A stretch of DNA of 64,000 nt from Wuchereria bancrofti. Its lineage: Eukaryota > Nematoda > Chromadorea > Rhabditida > Onchocercidae. Shown piece by piece: positions 21,189 through 34,202 of this stretch (within the stretch, counting starts at the first letter, position 1; every line of letters starts with the position of its first letter). Under the pieces are notes generated by a model, which was not told the DNA's origin, did no database searches, and worked only from the letters and a program-made list of their open reading frames with translations. A program made the translations under genes and the position numbers. The stretch lies in NCBI GenBank assembly GCA_005281725.1, contig SSBO01000001.1, forward strand, positions 1,596,399 to 1,660,398, written 5' to 3'.

Positions 21189-22038
21189 TCTAATTTGTGA
21201 AACAAATCACCCTGAAAGTAACAGTACGAAGAGCTCAATGCCAGGTTTTGGTTTGAAACTGAAACTTAACTGGAATGTATTCTAACAACATAACTAACCG
21301 TAACCAAAGCAGCACGAGTCTCAGAGCTTCCTCCCCAAAAAATGAAAAATAAAAAGAGAGAAAAAGACCGGTAATTTATAGCCCTGCAAATTTTCTCACT
21401 TGATAAACCTCCTTAACTCTAATTTCCAGCCCTCTCCTCACTCCGAATGACCTTTTGCTTGTCTAATTCGAAATAAGATCCAACGAAATAACTCTTTTTT
21501 TGATACCCAGATAATACAAATTGAGAAAGCAAAGTTTTATTTCCATATCATATATATTCATATTTACCTTTCATATTTAATGGACTGCAGTAAAGATGAA
21601 AAATCATTTTTAAAATTACAAAACCCATCGACTTATTTTTCAATAATTAGTCACTGAGAAAAAAATTCAACTAATTTTCTAAATTTCAGTTACTAGTATC
21701 AAAAAATGTCTGTGACGGATTTCGCAAATCTGCTAACCACAAATATGGCACATTGAAAAAATTTTGGAAGACGGTAGATAAAAAGAGGTAAACTTACATG
21801 GAAATTAGCACAAGATACACTTTTCATAAAAATATTGCAAAAATAACAAGTACAAATTCTCCATTCTACAACAAACAAATTACCCAATACCCGTATTAGT
21901 AAATCCATATTAACTGATATCGGATAGAAGCTGAGATGTAACAAAGATGTATGAACTTTAGGGCACTAATAAACAATCAAAGTCGGATGCGAAAGTAATA
22001 AAATCTTAACAATCTCAAATTTTTTCCTGCAAATATTA
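21189..22038. other. intercistronic region, ZCCHC8-like to met-2-like
   Basis: 850 bases between two same-strand genes with no supported ORF of its own. On the - strand, splice acceptors (TACTTTCAG and AAATTAG) lie just before the downstream ATG. They are usable as trans-splice sites if the pair is an operon, or as a 5' UTR intron if it is not. Confidence 0.4.
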
Positions 22039-25000
22039 TCATTCATACTTTTTTTTTCGGATTTTTAACATAAGAGCTCTGAAGAAACCGCGATTTCCGG
22101 CACTTTCTTCAACAGCTTCAAACGGTAAAACGCCGTCTCGGAATTTATCTAAACTTGGCTTCTTTTTATCCTGAAAAAAATTTGCTCCTGACTTCATAAT
22201 ACATACAAGAAAGAATCCCAACATTCGAAGCTTCGCAATAAAAATTACATGCTCCAGTCGACGAACTACAGGCGTTCCAAACGAAATTTTATCATCGTTC
22301 CTACCAACTAACTGTGAAACTTCAGTATAAGACGTCGAAGCATCAAGGTCAACAATCGATGTGTTATGTTTCTGCAAATTCATATTTTATTGTAGCAATT
22401 TCTTTACTTAACTATAAATCCCGAAGTTTGCAAGCAAAGGTTACATCACTGCGAACAGTATCCACATCATATTAAAAATCCGAATGTGGATATTGCCCAC
22501 AGATGCTTAAATAATGTTTAATACCGCGGATTAAATTCTCAAAATGAAAAGTTTACTATATTCTGTTCTAATGCAGTCTGTTCTGATGATCGCGTAGACA
22601 TTTCCACACTTTCGTCTGGTTTATCACTAACCAAAATAACGCTGTCATCCGAGTCTTAAAACTTTAGGCAATAATTGTTCAGAATGAAAATAAATCCAAA
22701 TAACTGAAGAAGTCATAATTAAGAGAAAAAAGACTGAAAGTCATGCCATTTCTTGATCGCTTATAACCACTTTTGTGCTCATTCTTATAATAGCTCCGCT
22801 TCCTGTTTCTTTCATGGCTATCATCAAATAATCGCTGCTGCAATAAAAATAATTTAAAGTTGAAATCCAAACACTTCAACTGATAACTAAGTTTGACCGT
22901 TTCATTTCTGCTTAAAAAAAATCAAGTAAAGCACAGTGTTTACCGCATGTATTTCCTTGGCATATTCTTGAAGATACCGAACGTATTCATCAAACCTAGG
23001 TACTCGGAAACGTTCACGCTGTAAAAAAAAAATCTTAGTTTCAATAAGTCTTTATAATTGTTACATTCATGAATAATCCCGTTTAGTCCAACTTATCTAG
23101 AAAGATAAAAAGACATTCTAAGATAGTATTACACGAAAAATGAATTTTCACTAAAGTAAAGCAAACTAATCAAATCGTACATCTCTAAGATATCGATTAT
23201 AATAGTTAAAACCGGGATAAGCAATCACTTTATCGGCAGAAACCGTAATTCGTTCCCGTTTCTTACCTTTTCCTGAAAACATAAATAGAAAAACCATAAA
23301 TTAACTCAAAATTAGAGTGCTTGAAAATTTTAGTATTTTTTACCATCAGCAGACCCAAGTGAAATAAGCACCTCGCACAATGCGTGGAGTTCCCAATGTT
23401 TTATCATCAGTGTGAAATTCCAACAATGATTCCTCACTAGAACTTTGATCAAGAGCCTAAAAATATACATCCTTTCTTTAGGAACTACAGATCTCATCAA
23501 CATATTTTAGTAATGCATAACATAATTATACTTATGTTAATGTATTCTTGAACTTCCTAATACCCACTGTCTTCAGGATACACTGACTTTATCAACCATG
23601 CTGTAATAAGAAAGTCATTGAAAACAGTTTAAAATATGCAAATTTAACTACCTCCGCCAAATATCCTGGTGGATAGCCATCAATGAAACCTTTTCGACGC
23701 ATGCGATAAATCCATTCTGGAATATCGTTTGGTCCTATGCCCAAAGCTTCACGCAATGCATCACTAATTTCTCCAGGCCTAAACATTATTTACTTATCTG
23801 ACTAAAAAATTTCGACAAAACCCCTTTTTTAAGGAAAATCTTTAAAGAAAACACAACCATTAAGTTCCTGCACTGAACGTTTATCATTAAAGCGAAAAGT
23901 TTCCAAATTTACCTCATATTACACGTGCCTGTTGAGCCAGCATCACCCGCTGTAGTATAACGTTCCTGAATTGAACGTTTATTATTAAAATGAGCAGCAC
24001 GGTTGACAGCGATTCTCCGCTGATTTAAGGGAATATCACATTGTTGTATCGTATGCTCGCCACCACAGTTGAAGCAACTTATTTTGAACACACTGAAGTT
24101 TCAAAAAACATCCGCCTTATAAAAAAATTAAAAAAGATCAACACAAACATAAAATGGTGATTATTTGCAAACATGACATGAGACATAAAGAATAGTGAGT
24201 GGATATTTCATCAACCTGATAATTTAGTCTTAACAAAAGCTTACACTCTTTATAAATAAATAAGTTTAAATTATCCAACTTTCTACCGTAAAGATTATCG
24301 ATGAAGCGCAAGCCAGTAATGTGTATGCTAAAAAATAACCTTTCTTTCTTTTCCTCCGATGGAGATGGAAGAACAGCATCATTCGTCAGAATTCTAGTTA
24401 CATCAAAAACTTCATCCTTTCCTTTTGTCTTCGAAGTTTTTAGCAAAACTTTACGTCCTTCTTTTTTCGAACCATATTCTTCTGTTGTGGCCTCAGTAAG
24501 ACTTTTTTTCACTCCTTCCATCTCAACAATTTCTGCTCCTTCAGTATCCAGAACGAATAATTCACGATCATCGCTATTCCCGTCATCCTCAGACACCTAT
24601 AATTGCAAATTTCAAAACCTAAATCCCCAACATACTAAACGCAAAATGCAGATCAGTCGGTAAAAACACACATATTTACAAATCCGGAAGAGTTATGCTA
24701 ATGAAATTAAGGTTGAACATTGTGATAGAATTCTTACCACTTCGATATCTCCATCGCGATCTTCTTCTACCAAATCTATCAGCTCAATCACGGATTCATT
24801 CTTCCGAAACTTCGCATTTTCATATCTACAAGATATTAGTGTTTCACTGAATAAATCCATGTGACTATTTCAATTCCAGTATACACAGACGATGATTTTA
24901 TATTATATGAGCTAGACGTGTGTGTATTAGAATAACTACTATAGCTTAAATACCATGTGACTTTTCGCATTTGAATGAAAACTCAAACGGATCTAAACAA

Positions 25001-25352
25001 TAAGTTCGACGAATCACAACTGTAGATACAGTTTAGCCGAACAAGTAATAACACAGCATAATAAGCCATGATAAGCACTTCAGGAATTAAACTAGGCAGC
25101 GAATTCATGATATTATGATGTGATATTGGCAAAAATATAAGGAAAGAAGAACATGGATAAAAAAGTGAAAATCATTAAATAACTGAATACACTATCTTAC
25201 ATAAGATAAACACAGAGGAATAAAGATTTTTCACAAAAATACCTTTGCATCCTCCACTTGGGCGTCCTTCTGGCATTTATATGAACATTCTCTGATCTCG
25301 GTGATGGCGTACGTGAACATTCACCTGGTTCACGTTCATCACGAATATCCAT
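22039..25352 (-). CDS. ZCCHC8-like zinc-knuckle/PSP-domain protein
   Basis: Likely homologue of ZCCHC8, the scaffold of the NEXT complex that feeds nuclear RNAs to the exosome (family knowledge). Twelve exons: 25243-25352, 24738-24825, 24340-24596, 23913-24092, 23652-23778, 23372-23456, 23181-23272, 22944-23018, 22747-22837, 22557-22654, 22249-22371 and 22039-22170. They give 485 aa with all phases consistent. An acidic N-terminal region is followed by a CCHC knuckle, CFNCGGEHTIQQC, in the exon at 23913. The PSP domain follows: PGEISDALREALGIG, PEWIYRMRRKGF and GYPPGYLAE, ending in AYPGFN. The C-terminal part is charged and low-complexity with a KIRKKKYE end, fitting a nuclear protein. The exon 9 donor is either GC (22746) or a weaker upstream GT. 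The start MDIRDERE lies 10-15 bases after a TTTTAG acceptor. ZCCHC8-like spliceosomal PSP proteins are the main alternative. Confidence 0.82.
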
Positions 25353-27187
25353 CCTTTGAATTCGCTAAAAACAAATATTAAAATCAAACAAAAAAAGAAA
25401 AAACTGAAGACTAATCCCTCCCACAAATAATTACAAATGCGCACCACAGCATCGAACTTGCGCACGGAACGCTGTTCATAGAACCCAAAAAACAAACCAC
25501 CGTCCACAAGCATTCTGCTCAAGACCAACAGCATAATTGGCATGCAATTTGATTTTTAAAATTTTCAATTTTTTTATTTTTTCAAACCTAATTATTTACG
25601 ATATTATCGCATATAATTGAGCAAAGAAAGCCTAAAAAGTAAATTGTCGCTTTATTTTCTTTTTGTCACTCTTTTTTGCACTTATCTTTGAATTCAGGTG
25701 AGTTTTTCTGTTTTATTTCATTAGTAATTTTGAGCATTTATATTGCTAACGATTTTGAATTCATACAATTAGTTAGTGAAGTTTAATTTACAGTATAATT
25801 GCCTTCTGTTATAATTCGATATTAATTTAAATTTCGAAATTAAGGCGGTTTGTTCAAATAATTATATTATATCTCATATATATATACAGGTTTTAGTCTG
25901 GAAGTATGCCTTATTTTGTCTTTTATAGTTCAGTAGGCTTAAAAATTATTTCCAAATTACGCTGCATTTATTCCTTTTGAGATATTTGAAATATGAAGCA
26001 TTTTAGAATTGTTTTATAGTGATTATTATGCTTGTTTATGTAGTTATCACTGAGCAACTATTGTATTTGATTACGGAAAAACCTAAATTTATAGTTGGGG
26101 TTTCCTCAAATGGAATAAACTTGAAAAAATACTTAACTGTAATAATTAAATCGGATTGTTTCCAACATTCATTTTCTTCTTCTTATGGAAAATGGCTTGT
26201 AATATATGCTACATTAGATTAGTTTATGGTGATTACCTTTACCTCACGATGAATACAATATTTGATTCTATAGTTTTTATTCCAGTTCATACCTTGGTAA
26301 CAATCAAAGCTACTCCAGATTCCTCTCCACTGAATGTAAACAATGGTAATTGGAGTAGATTGACTGTTGGGCAGTACATTATTTGGGTTGGTTTCTGAAA
26401 AGTTGAAATACTAATTCTGAACGTTTTTATACATGGTTAAGGTTATAATAATTCCTTACCTTCATTTATTAGGTTTAAAATGCCTTTTTGATCGTCGGAA
26501 TTTAAACGTATTTGTCTTCTTTTTGTTGTTTCTTCAATGTTGAAACCTATTGAATGCATCGGATCCATTTTGTATTTGTGATTTCGAGAGTGCCAATATA
26601 TAGCTCGAGACATTTCTTGTGCTGTTGATGGGTTTCTTCTTTGGTCAGCATTTGGTCACATCCATTCCTTTCATTTCTTTGGGAAGAGTTTCTAGTTCTT
26701 CTTTTATAGTTGCAGATATCGCAGCTTGTGATATCAAAAAATTATGTAGTGAATTTTATTTGGGTTTGAAAAGCTTTGGTTTGGTACGGTCGATTTTCTT
26801 CTTTTGAAGAACTTTTGTTACTCGTTAGTTCTGGAAGGATTCGCCGTAGTGTGTGTAGCCGTAGTGTGAAGTAACACCGAAATACTTCGAATTAAATTTT
26901 ATTGAGAGTATAACATGGCAAGAAGTAATTGCTAAGGTTGAAAAAGTCAAGGAGCAAACATTTGTAGTAGCTATTCTTTCCTCAAATTTAACACATATTA
27001 GAATAGGAGTGATTTACAATACTTAGTAAACCTCAGATTAGGAATATTTGTATGTGTAATACCTCAGCTATTTTAGTCATTTGAAAAAGGATGGGAAATA
27101 AGTTAGATCACAAAAAAAACATGAATGACTCAATGAGGAATAAGGAATTGGTTAAATGATTCATAATATTATTTGTGTTAAGATTAT
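25353..27187. other. non-coding region, probable promoter side of ZCCHC8-like gene
   Basis: No supported gene. A - strand ORF at 25400-25543 sits just upstream of the ZCCHC8-like start but cannot be joined to it in frame, so it may be 5' UTR or chance. Short + strand ORFs between 26019 and 26807 have no domain signature or splice structure. Confidence 0.45.
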
Positions 27188-27858
27188 TTAGATAGAATTA
27201 GACGATTAATTTATACACAAAATTATTTTATTATTTTAAATTAATTTGAGCTCTGAGATATTAATGAAAAAGTTAATGAAGAAAAAAGAGTAGAAATAAG
27301 AGAGAGAGGAGAGAAAGAGAAAAAATAAATTGAATTAGTTCATGTACCTTAACTTACTAGTAAGTTAAAGAAACCTAAAAGTTATCATTAGAAGCAATGT
27401 TTAATTTATAGCAAAGAAAATGAATTAATTTAAATAAATTTCAGAATAGTTTGCTATAATTCGATTTAATATCAGTTGTTGTATTCAAATTCTTCACTAG
27501 CAAGAATGAACAAATCAAAGAAATCGGCACCATAACATAGCTTTAAAGAAGTCCTTTTTCGACCTTTTTCGATTTCGCTTCTGAGAATTACGCTAAATTT
27601 GTTGTGAAAAAATACCCAGTCTCAGACGAATAAATCAACTTTTTAGAGTTCATTTGGGAATATCAAAAGGAGCGGCAGCTGTAGTACTTTAGGTAAGCTT
27701 CTGTTCCTACATTTTGGACTTTTTAGAAATGATTAATTAGCTATTAATTGAACTTATCACTCACTGATGTCCTGTGAAATGATGATTCTCAGCATTAACA
27801 GGAAATGTTAGTTTGAAATGAAGTTGTTATTTGTATTTCTGTCACACAGAAATAGTTC
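27188..27858 (+). repeat. dispersed repeat, left copy of an inverted pair
   Basis: About 670 bases that match the reverse complement of 59922-61012 nearly base for base over long blocks. Examples are the segments around CGACCTTTTTCGATTTCGCT and AGCTGTAGTACTTTAGGTAA. It contains the perfect 20-bp palindrome at 27349-27368. Relative to the right copy it lacks a block of about 413 bases after GAGATATT. No transposase ORF or clear terminal repeats are seen. A non-autonomous transposable element or a segmental duplication are both possible. Confidence 0.8.
27349..27368. repeat. perfect 20-bp palindrome in the dispersed repeat
   Basis: TTAACTTACTAGTAAGTTAA is its own reverse complement and is conserved in both copies of the repeat. 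In the right copy it extends to 24 bp. Confidence 0.9.
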
Positions 27859-28292
27859 CTTGATATTTGTCATAGTTAAGAGAGCTTCCTATCATTTCCA
27901 CAATCACGAATTACATAATTCTGAATAAATAATTTCATTGCTACAGTGATATAATTCAGACACTATCACACTTATTTAAACCAGATAAAAATATCATTTC
28001 CAACAAATCTTATCATCTTGGTGATCATTTTAATTTACTGGATAAATCCACAGCGTTAATTGCGATAAATAAAATTCAATATTAAGTGATCAATTACTTG
28101 CGTAATCTATGCAATGCATACATGATAACAAGCCTGAATAGCATTAATGGTGAAACAAACCAGAAGTGTCAATAAGGATCTTTTGAAAATTCAATGCTTG
28201 GTTTTATACCTATCCCTTTTTGAAATATGCAAACCGAAGATCAAGATTCCATAAAATTTAAAGACATTAACTCCAAATCCAAATTTTGATTT
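27859..28292. other. non-coding region downstream of the ZP gene
   Basis: No ORF of note. It separates the dispersed repeat from the stop codon of the cuticlin-like gene and presumably carries that gene's 3' UTR. Confidence 0.4.
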
Positions 28293-30973
28293 TCAATTTA
28301 TTTCATTGTTTATTAACACTATCGCTTTATTACATAATTTAATGTAATTTATATCGCCATTAAAAGCACGTCGCCTACGAGATTCATTTTCCTCTTTTCC
28401 ACATCCTTCCTTAAAAATGGACGTGAAGTATAAATGGTATTAGTATAAAGAGCAATTTTAAGTGAGAATTTAATTATAATTTACAATGTGCTTTTAATTA
28501 TTTTTGTATTTTTCAAGATTAAATAAGTACCGGAAAGCTTTTATTTTGGGAAATATCAACAGCACATGTGAAATAAACATCATCAGGTCCAGGAAATTTA
28601 AAGGCGCTGACCCAGAAATAATAATAGGTTTGCTCTGCGCTTTTCATCCGAATCATTTGTCCGGTTAATTTCGGTTGCACTGTGCACCTGAACTTGCATT
28701 TTAGAGTAAAATGTCACTTTTTGTTAAATAAATCTTCATTATCTTGTATCTTTTCATATTCTAAAAAGGTTTACTGTTAATTGATTTGATAGCTCCTATT
28801 TAAATTGAAAATTAAAAAAAATACCCAAATCGATCAATAAGCATAAGTTTTTCCAAGCCTTGCTTATCACTAGCGTAACAGGAATGAACAAAGAAGTTGT
28901 AGGTATCACTTTCTGAAAAATTCCTTTTTCTATCATCAAATATCTCTATATTGTAACTAAGTGATTGCTAATAAATGAACTAGTTTGACTTAAAAAAAAT
29001 ATGTTGATAAATATCAAAATTGATTAATTTCTTTGTGATCCTATCGAAATATTGCAAGGAATTATTTTAGAAATTTATTAAATGATTTCAAATTTATAAT
29101 TTAAAGCATTTTACTTGAATTATGTGACCTGCTTCGTATTACCAGTGAAATATTTTCACCGATTTGAACAGGACCATTTATTTTATTTCCAAAAGGCATT
29201 TCATTAGCATGTCGTATTTCCATGTATACTGCCGTATTAGCAATTATTGGTTTTTGATTTGGTAATTGTGTAGCATATATCCGAACTGATTCCAATTTTC
29301 TTTTCCTTTAGTATTTCTTCTTTTCATCTATTTTTTTTTTTGAAAAAGTTGATTAATTAATTTTGTTCTTTTCTAAATATCCCGCTCTTCAGGATTTTCT
29401 TTTTATAAGAAAACCATAGATGCGAACCATTTGGAAGTTGAGTTTTCTCGAAATTTTGTATCCGTTGCTATTGTTGTTGAAATATTTGCATCAATTTCTG
29501 GAGTTGTTTTATTTGAAAATAACGGAAAAAGTGTAGGCCAAAGTCTTATTCCCTCTAGAACTTTCATTAAAATATTCTGATTTTTACTAGATTCAATATT
29601 AATATTAGTGGTGGTAGAAGCAGTGGTCAAAGATGTGGTAATTAACGATGTCTCTTCAGTTGTCAATAATAATTCAAGTGGGTCGTTTTGAAAATTTTCC
29701 TCAGAATTGGCAAACATGATGTCAGAAATTGGCTCATTGGGCGTTAAATTTGAATCAATAGGCCAGTTGCCCCAGTTATTCTCAAGACTAAATTCAGATT
29801 GCATTTTTTGCGCGGAAAAACCATATTCTGGAATCTTTCTCCATAAATTCGTTTGCTTCGTTACCTTAAGTTACACTTTTTAAATAAAATATCATTTTTC
29901 AAAATATAAAAGGGTTATTTTTAAACTGTCCAGAAGTTTGACATTTCAACAAATTTAAAAAATGTTTTTTTGAAAAATTACATTAAGTTTAAAGTGTTCA
30001 AAATATTATGGGATATAAAATAAAAAATTAAAATTAAAAAATATAATTTTCAAATCAAGATATTACTTCGTTAATTTAATCTCACATTTCGTTTAAAAAA
30101 TAATAATGGAAGCTGAAAGAAATTTAAGCAAACATACCAGTAGTGAAGTTTTTTCATCCTGAGTTTGGATTAAAGGTATACCTGTTTGAGGTATCAATTG
30201 ACAAGTGAAAAGAAAATGATGATCAATGGATGTTTGAGACTGTTTCGCTTCCATTTGAATGCAAACAAGATTTTCGATTAAATCCACTATCTGAAATTTT
30301 CAAACATTTGGCAACAATGTTGTTACGACTTTTATGTTGAAATATGAAATCAAAAATCATTGATCAATTGCTATAAAATGAATGCTTCTTATTTAAAAAA
30401 AAATAAAATAAAATTTTATTTTAATTAACGAAACTAATACACAATTGAAATGATAACATTTCTTGTATTCCTAGTTATTCTCGTACCACATTTATTTAAT
30501 GGTATAGTAAATTGAATTGCAAGAATCGGCATATCACTTCTATTATGATAGATGCAATCCGGATTGGTAGAATATTCAACAGAATATATTGTACCGTCAA
30601 AAAACCAATTGAATTTGATATTTGCAACAATTCCATTTTCTGTACAAATAACATTAGCTGCTAAAATAATTATTATTAGTGTTTGCATATATCGAAGGCA
30701 TAATACCTAAATCATAATTCAATCATATTTTTTACATCAAAAAGAATTAATGAAATATTAGAAGAAATTTATTTAGTTATCCCTCCCAAAAAAAAAAAGC
30801 CGAATGCAAAATAAAGTATTAATGAATTATTAAATTATGAATAACAGACATATTATGATTAAATAATTATTAAATTGAAATAACTTACATTTCACTAATG
30901 GATAATTGGAAATGACATTAATAGTAGTAGTGTCAAATATCATCAAATTAATGAGAAATAATATTAGCCACAT
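28293..30973 (-). CDS. cuticlin-like ZP-domain protein
   Basis: Secreted extracellular matrix protein with a zona pellucida domain, predicted to polymerise in cuticle (cuticlin/CUT-type family). Exons: 30889-30973, 30443-30660, 30138-30290, about 29403-29864, 29115 to about 29305, 28825-28912, 28531-28687 and 28293-28409. Exon 1 is a signal peptide (MWLILFLINLMIFD). The ZP-N half has ANVICTENG, NPDC and FTIPLNKCGTRITRN. The ZP-C half has MEIRHANEMPFGNKINGP, YNFFVHSCYASD, GCTVQPKLTGQMIR and FKFPGPDDVYFTCAVDI. A basic RRRR site near the C-terminus fits furin-type release. Between the halves lies an unusual exon of about 150 residues rich in Ser/Thr (TTSLTTASTTT). I see no C-terminal transmembrane helix; the model ends about 20 residues after RRRR. 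The splice from the Ser/Thr exon to the next is ambiguous. Confidence 0.85.
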
Positions 30974-32406
30974 TGATTAGTAATTTAAGATCAAAAAAAT
31001 TAGAAAATTTGAAAATTTTAAATTAAAGTTGCGTGGTTATTCTTTTATTTGTTATTTCTTTATTCTTGAATAATGAAAGTTTTAAATTTCGCCTGAAAAT
31101 GTTATTAGATTTATTTTTGAACTGATTTGAAATTTGCTAGCACTAAGAGAATGAATCATGCAAGAATATTTGTCCATTCGTCATTAAAAACTTGAAAGAA
31201 ACTGATTATAACTGACCACAAATCATTGTCACCTGTCCAAATAAAATCATTGTCACCTGTCCAAATCTGCATTTATTGTTATTTAACCTTACTTATACTG
31301 CATGATCAGGTGTAACTTTCCATGAATACAATGGTTATGAAAATATCGTCTCGGTTGAACTTTAAAGGATAAATGACACACACTCATTAAGTAATAGCGG
31401 AAGCACACTGACCTCAGGTAATGATGATTGCAGTGATGACATCGTTGGCCGAGAATGTCACATCTAATAACAAAACTATTATCCTACATCCATTAAACCC
31501 TTTTTCTCTTTCTCCCTCTCTCTTTCTCTCTTTATTACTCTTCCTTTATACAATAAATAAATTTTTGGAAAATGAAGGGAAATTAGTCAAATAGTTGATG
31601 ATCTCTGATCAATCATATTAGTTTAAAATTTTATAAATCTAATTTCGATGTTATATTTTAATCTCATTTAATGGATATATTAGAAAAAAAGAATAGATGC
31701 GTAAAATTGAAATGTAAGATTAAAAATGTGATATTGAAATTAGATTTGCGAAATTTTAAACAAAACTGAAATAATTGCATTCATATAACTAATGTTATTA
31801 GGCATGAATCATGAATAATCAATTGACTAAATTGTCGCATTTATCTCATTTTAACAACTCACACGAAATCAGGTGGCTTGATTCCCTTGCAGTGTAAATA
31901 TTTCATTTTGTTTTTCAAAAACAAATTTTATTTCACCGATTTAATCTGCTTTATGCAAATCAGAAAATTAGTTATATTAAAAATCTAAATGTATCTGCTA
32001 AATTTTATTTGGGTAAACATTTCTGTAAAAATAAAATTGTAAAATGTTCTAAGCAATTTTTCTAAATCATTAAAAAATAAAAAAAAAGACACGAGTTTTT
32101 TCTTTTTTTGATTTGACGACAAATTTTATGCTATAGAAATTGACATATTATTATTCAATCAAAAGTTTGTCACAAAAAAAAAAGAAAAAGTAGATATTAT
32201 TCATTTAATGTACGTTTAATTTATGAATATTTGTTGATTTTCCGCCCAATTGAATTGCACATTTCAGGCCCGCAATTTATTCACTTTTTTCTAAATTGCC
32301 TCAGTAATTTTATTTCTAAACTATTAAATGTATTGGAGTTACATAGTAACTTGTTGAAGTTCAAATATATCAAAAAGTTGCACTAAAAAAAAAATTAACA
32401 TTTGGA
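30974..32406. other. intergenic region between sHSP and ZP genes
   Basis: AT-rich, with no supported coding sequence. It contains a short direct duplication near 31226-31266 (AAATCATTGTCACCTGTCC twice) and a CT-rich patch near 31500-31540. An AATAAA on the - strand at about 32309-32314 could end the small heat shock transcript. Confidence 0.45.
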
Positions 32407-33491
32407 TCACGATGGTAAGTGCTTTTTAAATAAAGTAATAGTAAGTATTCCATCTGGACTGATTCTGGTTTCATTGCATTCCATCACTACATTATCCGGT
32501 ATCATGTAACGCCGTTCGAATTGCTTCTTTAAGTAAAATTGAAAAGTGAATTTTGGACAGAAATAAAAATTTTATTTTGTTTTTAAAATTTTGGAATTAA
32601 TATAGCTTCAATTTATCTTACAACTTGAAATGATTTAATTTTTTTTTTCAAATGATTTAATAATTCAAAACTCAAAGAAAAATTCTTTTGTTTATTCTAA
32701 CTGAAAGTAGATGAAATTGTCACCATTATTACAAACAAAATTTTGGTACACTTTATTCTGATCTATTGGAAATTGCTAAAATGAAGAAATTGCCTTACCT
32801 TGCCTTTGCTGTCAACATGAATTGCGCCAATTTTGAGTTCGTTACCTTCGGTATTCACCTAAAACTTTATTATATTTTGAAAAAGTCACAATGACTATAA
32901 GTAAATTAGAAATTAATAAAAAACTAATTAATACGAAACTAAATATGTTCTTCCTTATTTAATATGCTTAAAGATTTACTTTTCTTTTTGCACTTAGAAA
33001 TATTAAATTTTTCATTAATAATATTTTATGCAAATAAACCGTTATTTCATTTGGTGCAAAATTTCGTGCATCAATTGATACGGAAAATTTTTCTGCATCA
33101 TCGATTATCTAAATAAAATTTAATTAAATTTAACAAAGTAAACATTCAAATGATTTAACTATCAAATATTCAAAACAGTTAATGAATGTAAAGTTGAAAG
33201 AAAAAATGTGAAACAATATAAAATTGAATTTAAATGATTAAATATCTGTTAGTATCTACTAGACAGTTGTGCTAATTCAAGCAAAAATTTATTAATTGTT
33301 ATAAAATTAAGGAACTTTCCTTCTAACAGATGTAAAAATTTTTTCTGAAATTTCACCTCACCCACTTGGCTGCTGAGAAGATCTTCATTTTTGAATCGTA
33401 AAATTCCGCATGGCAAATAATTTGATGAATGCCAACGATCAGTAAATATTGTTGGTACTGTGTCACAAGATGAGGACACACGTTGTGACAT
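32407..33491 (-). CDS. small heat shock protein (alpha-crystallin domain)
   Basis: ATP-independent holdase chaperone of the Hsp20/alpha-crystallin family, expected in the cytosol. Four exons in phase: 33357-33491, 33040-33108, 32799-32858 and 32407-32526, giving 127 aa. The N-terminal arm is about 45 residues. The crystallin domain follows: DDAEKFSVSIDARNFAPNEI, VNTEGNELKIGAIHVDSKGK, then KQFERRYMIPDNV and RISPDGILTITL. These align with the family's F-V-D-V-x-x-F-x-P-E-E-I, R-x-F-x-R-R-Y-x-L-P and L-S-x-D-G-V-L-x-I blocks. The C-terminal extension is very short (FKKHLPS) and lacks the usual I-x-I/V oligomerisation motif, as in the short HSP12-type nematode proteins. It has four exons in about 1.1 kb. 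I found no clear heat shock element upstream. Confidence 0.9.
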
Positions 33492-34202
33492 TTTGATTAC
33501 TCTTAATTTTAATTATTCTGACTAATTTAATAGTATTTACTTCAAACATTTTGGAAAAAAGTATATTTCCGTTTCAAAGTGATTTACATATAATAACAAA
33601 GTTTATTACGGACGTACGTAATGAAAATTGTACGTGATGGGAAAAATAAGAGCGAAGCGGAGAAAATAAAAACATTTTCCGTTTTGCATTAAATTCACAT
33701 GCAATGATTTTTTGAAAAAGCAAAAAATGATAAAAATTTCTAATCCATTAATGAATAAAATAAACAACAATGCTAGTGGTAAAAAATTTGATCAGTGATC
33801 GTTTCAATTTCTGAAAAAGTAAAAAATTAATAATTCATATTTCCCATTATTATTCTGCCTGTTTTATCGAAAAAAATTTAAATGTTTTGCATTGTCAGAA
33901 AAAAAATTCTTTATCAAAAAAAAATTATTCGTTTTTCTCTTTTTCTTTTTCGTTTCTTTTTTTTTTTTGAATTACAATGCTATTCAATGAACAATGAAAT
34001 TAACAGCAAAAAGCATAATGTAAAAAAAAATCTGATCGTTTTTCGAATAAAAATCTTGAAATTTTAAGAAAGAATTCAAGAAGAAACAAAAATTAAGTTG
34101 AAAATTTTAGTAAAATTTTAAAATTATAAGTTTAAAAAAAATCTCATTTGAAGCAAATAATTAACCAAATTCATGGCACTTTTTTTCTAAACTTATCAAA
34201 TA

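Noticed and set aside
26619..26807. 62-residue + strand ORF rich in Phe and Leu
   Set aside because: No homologue, no adjacent exons and A/T-driven composition.
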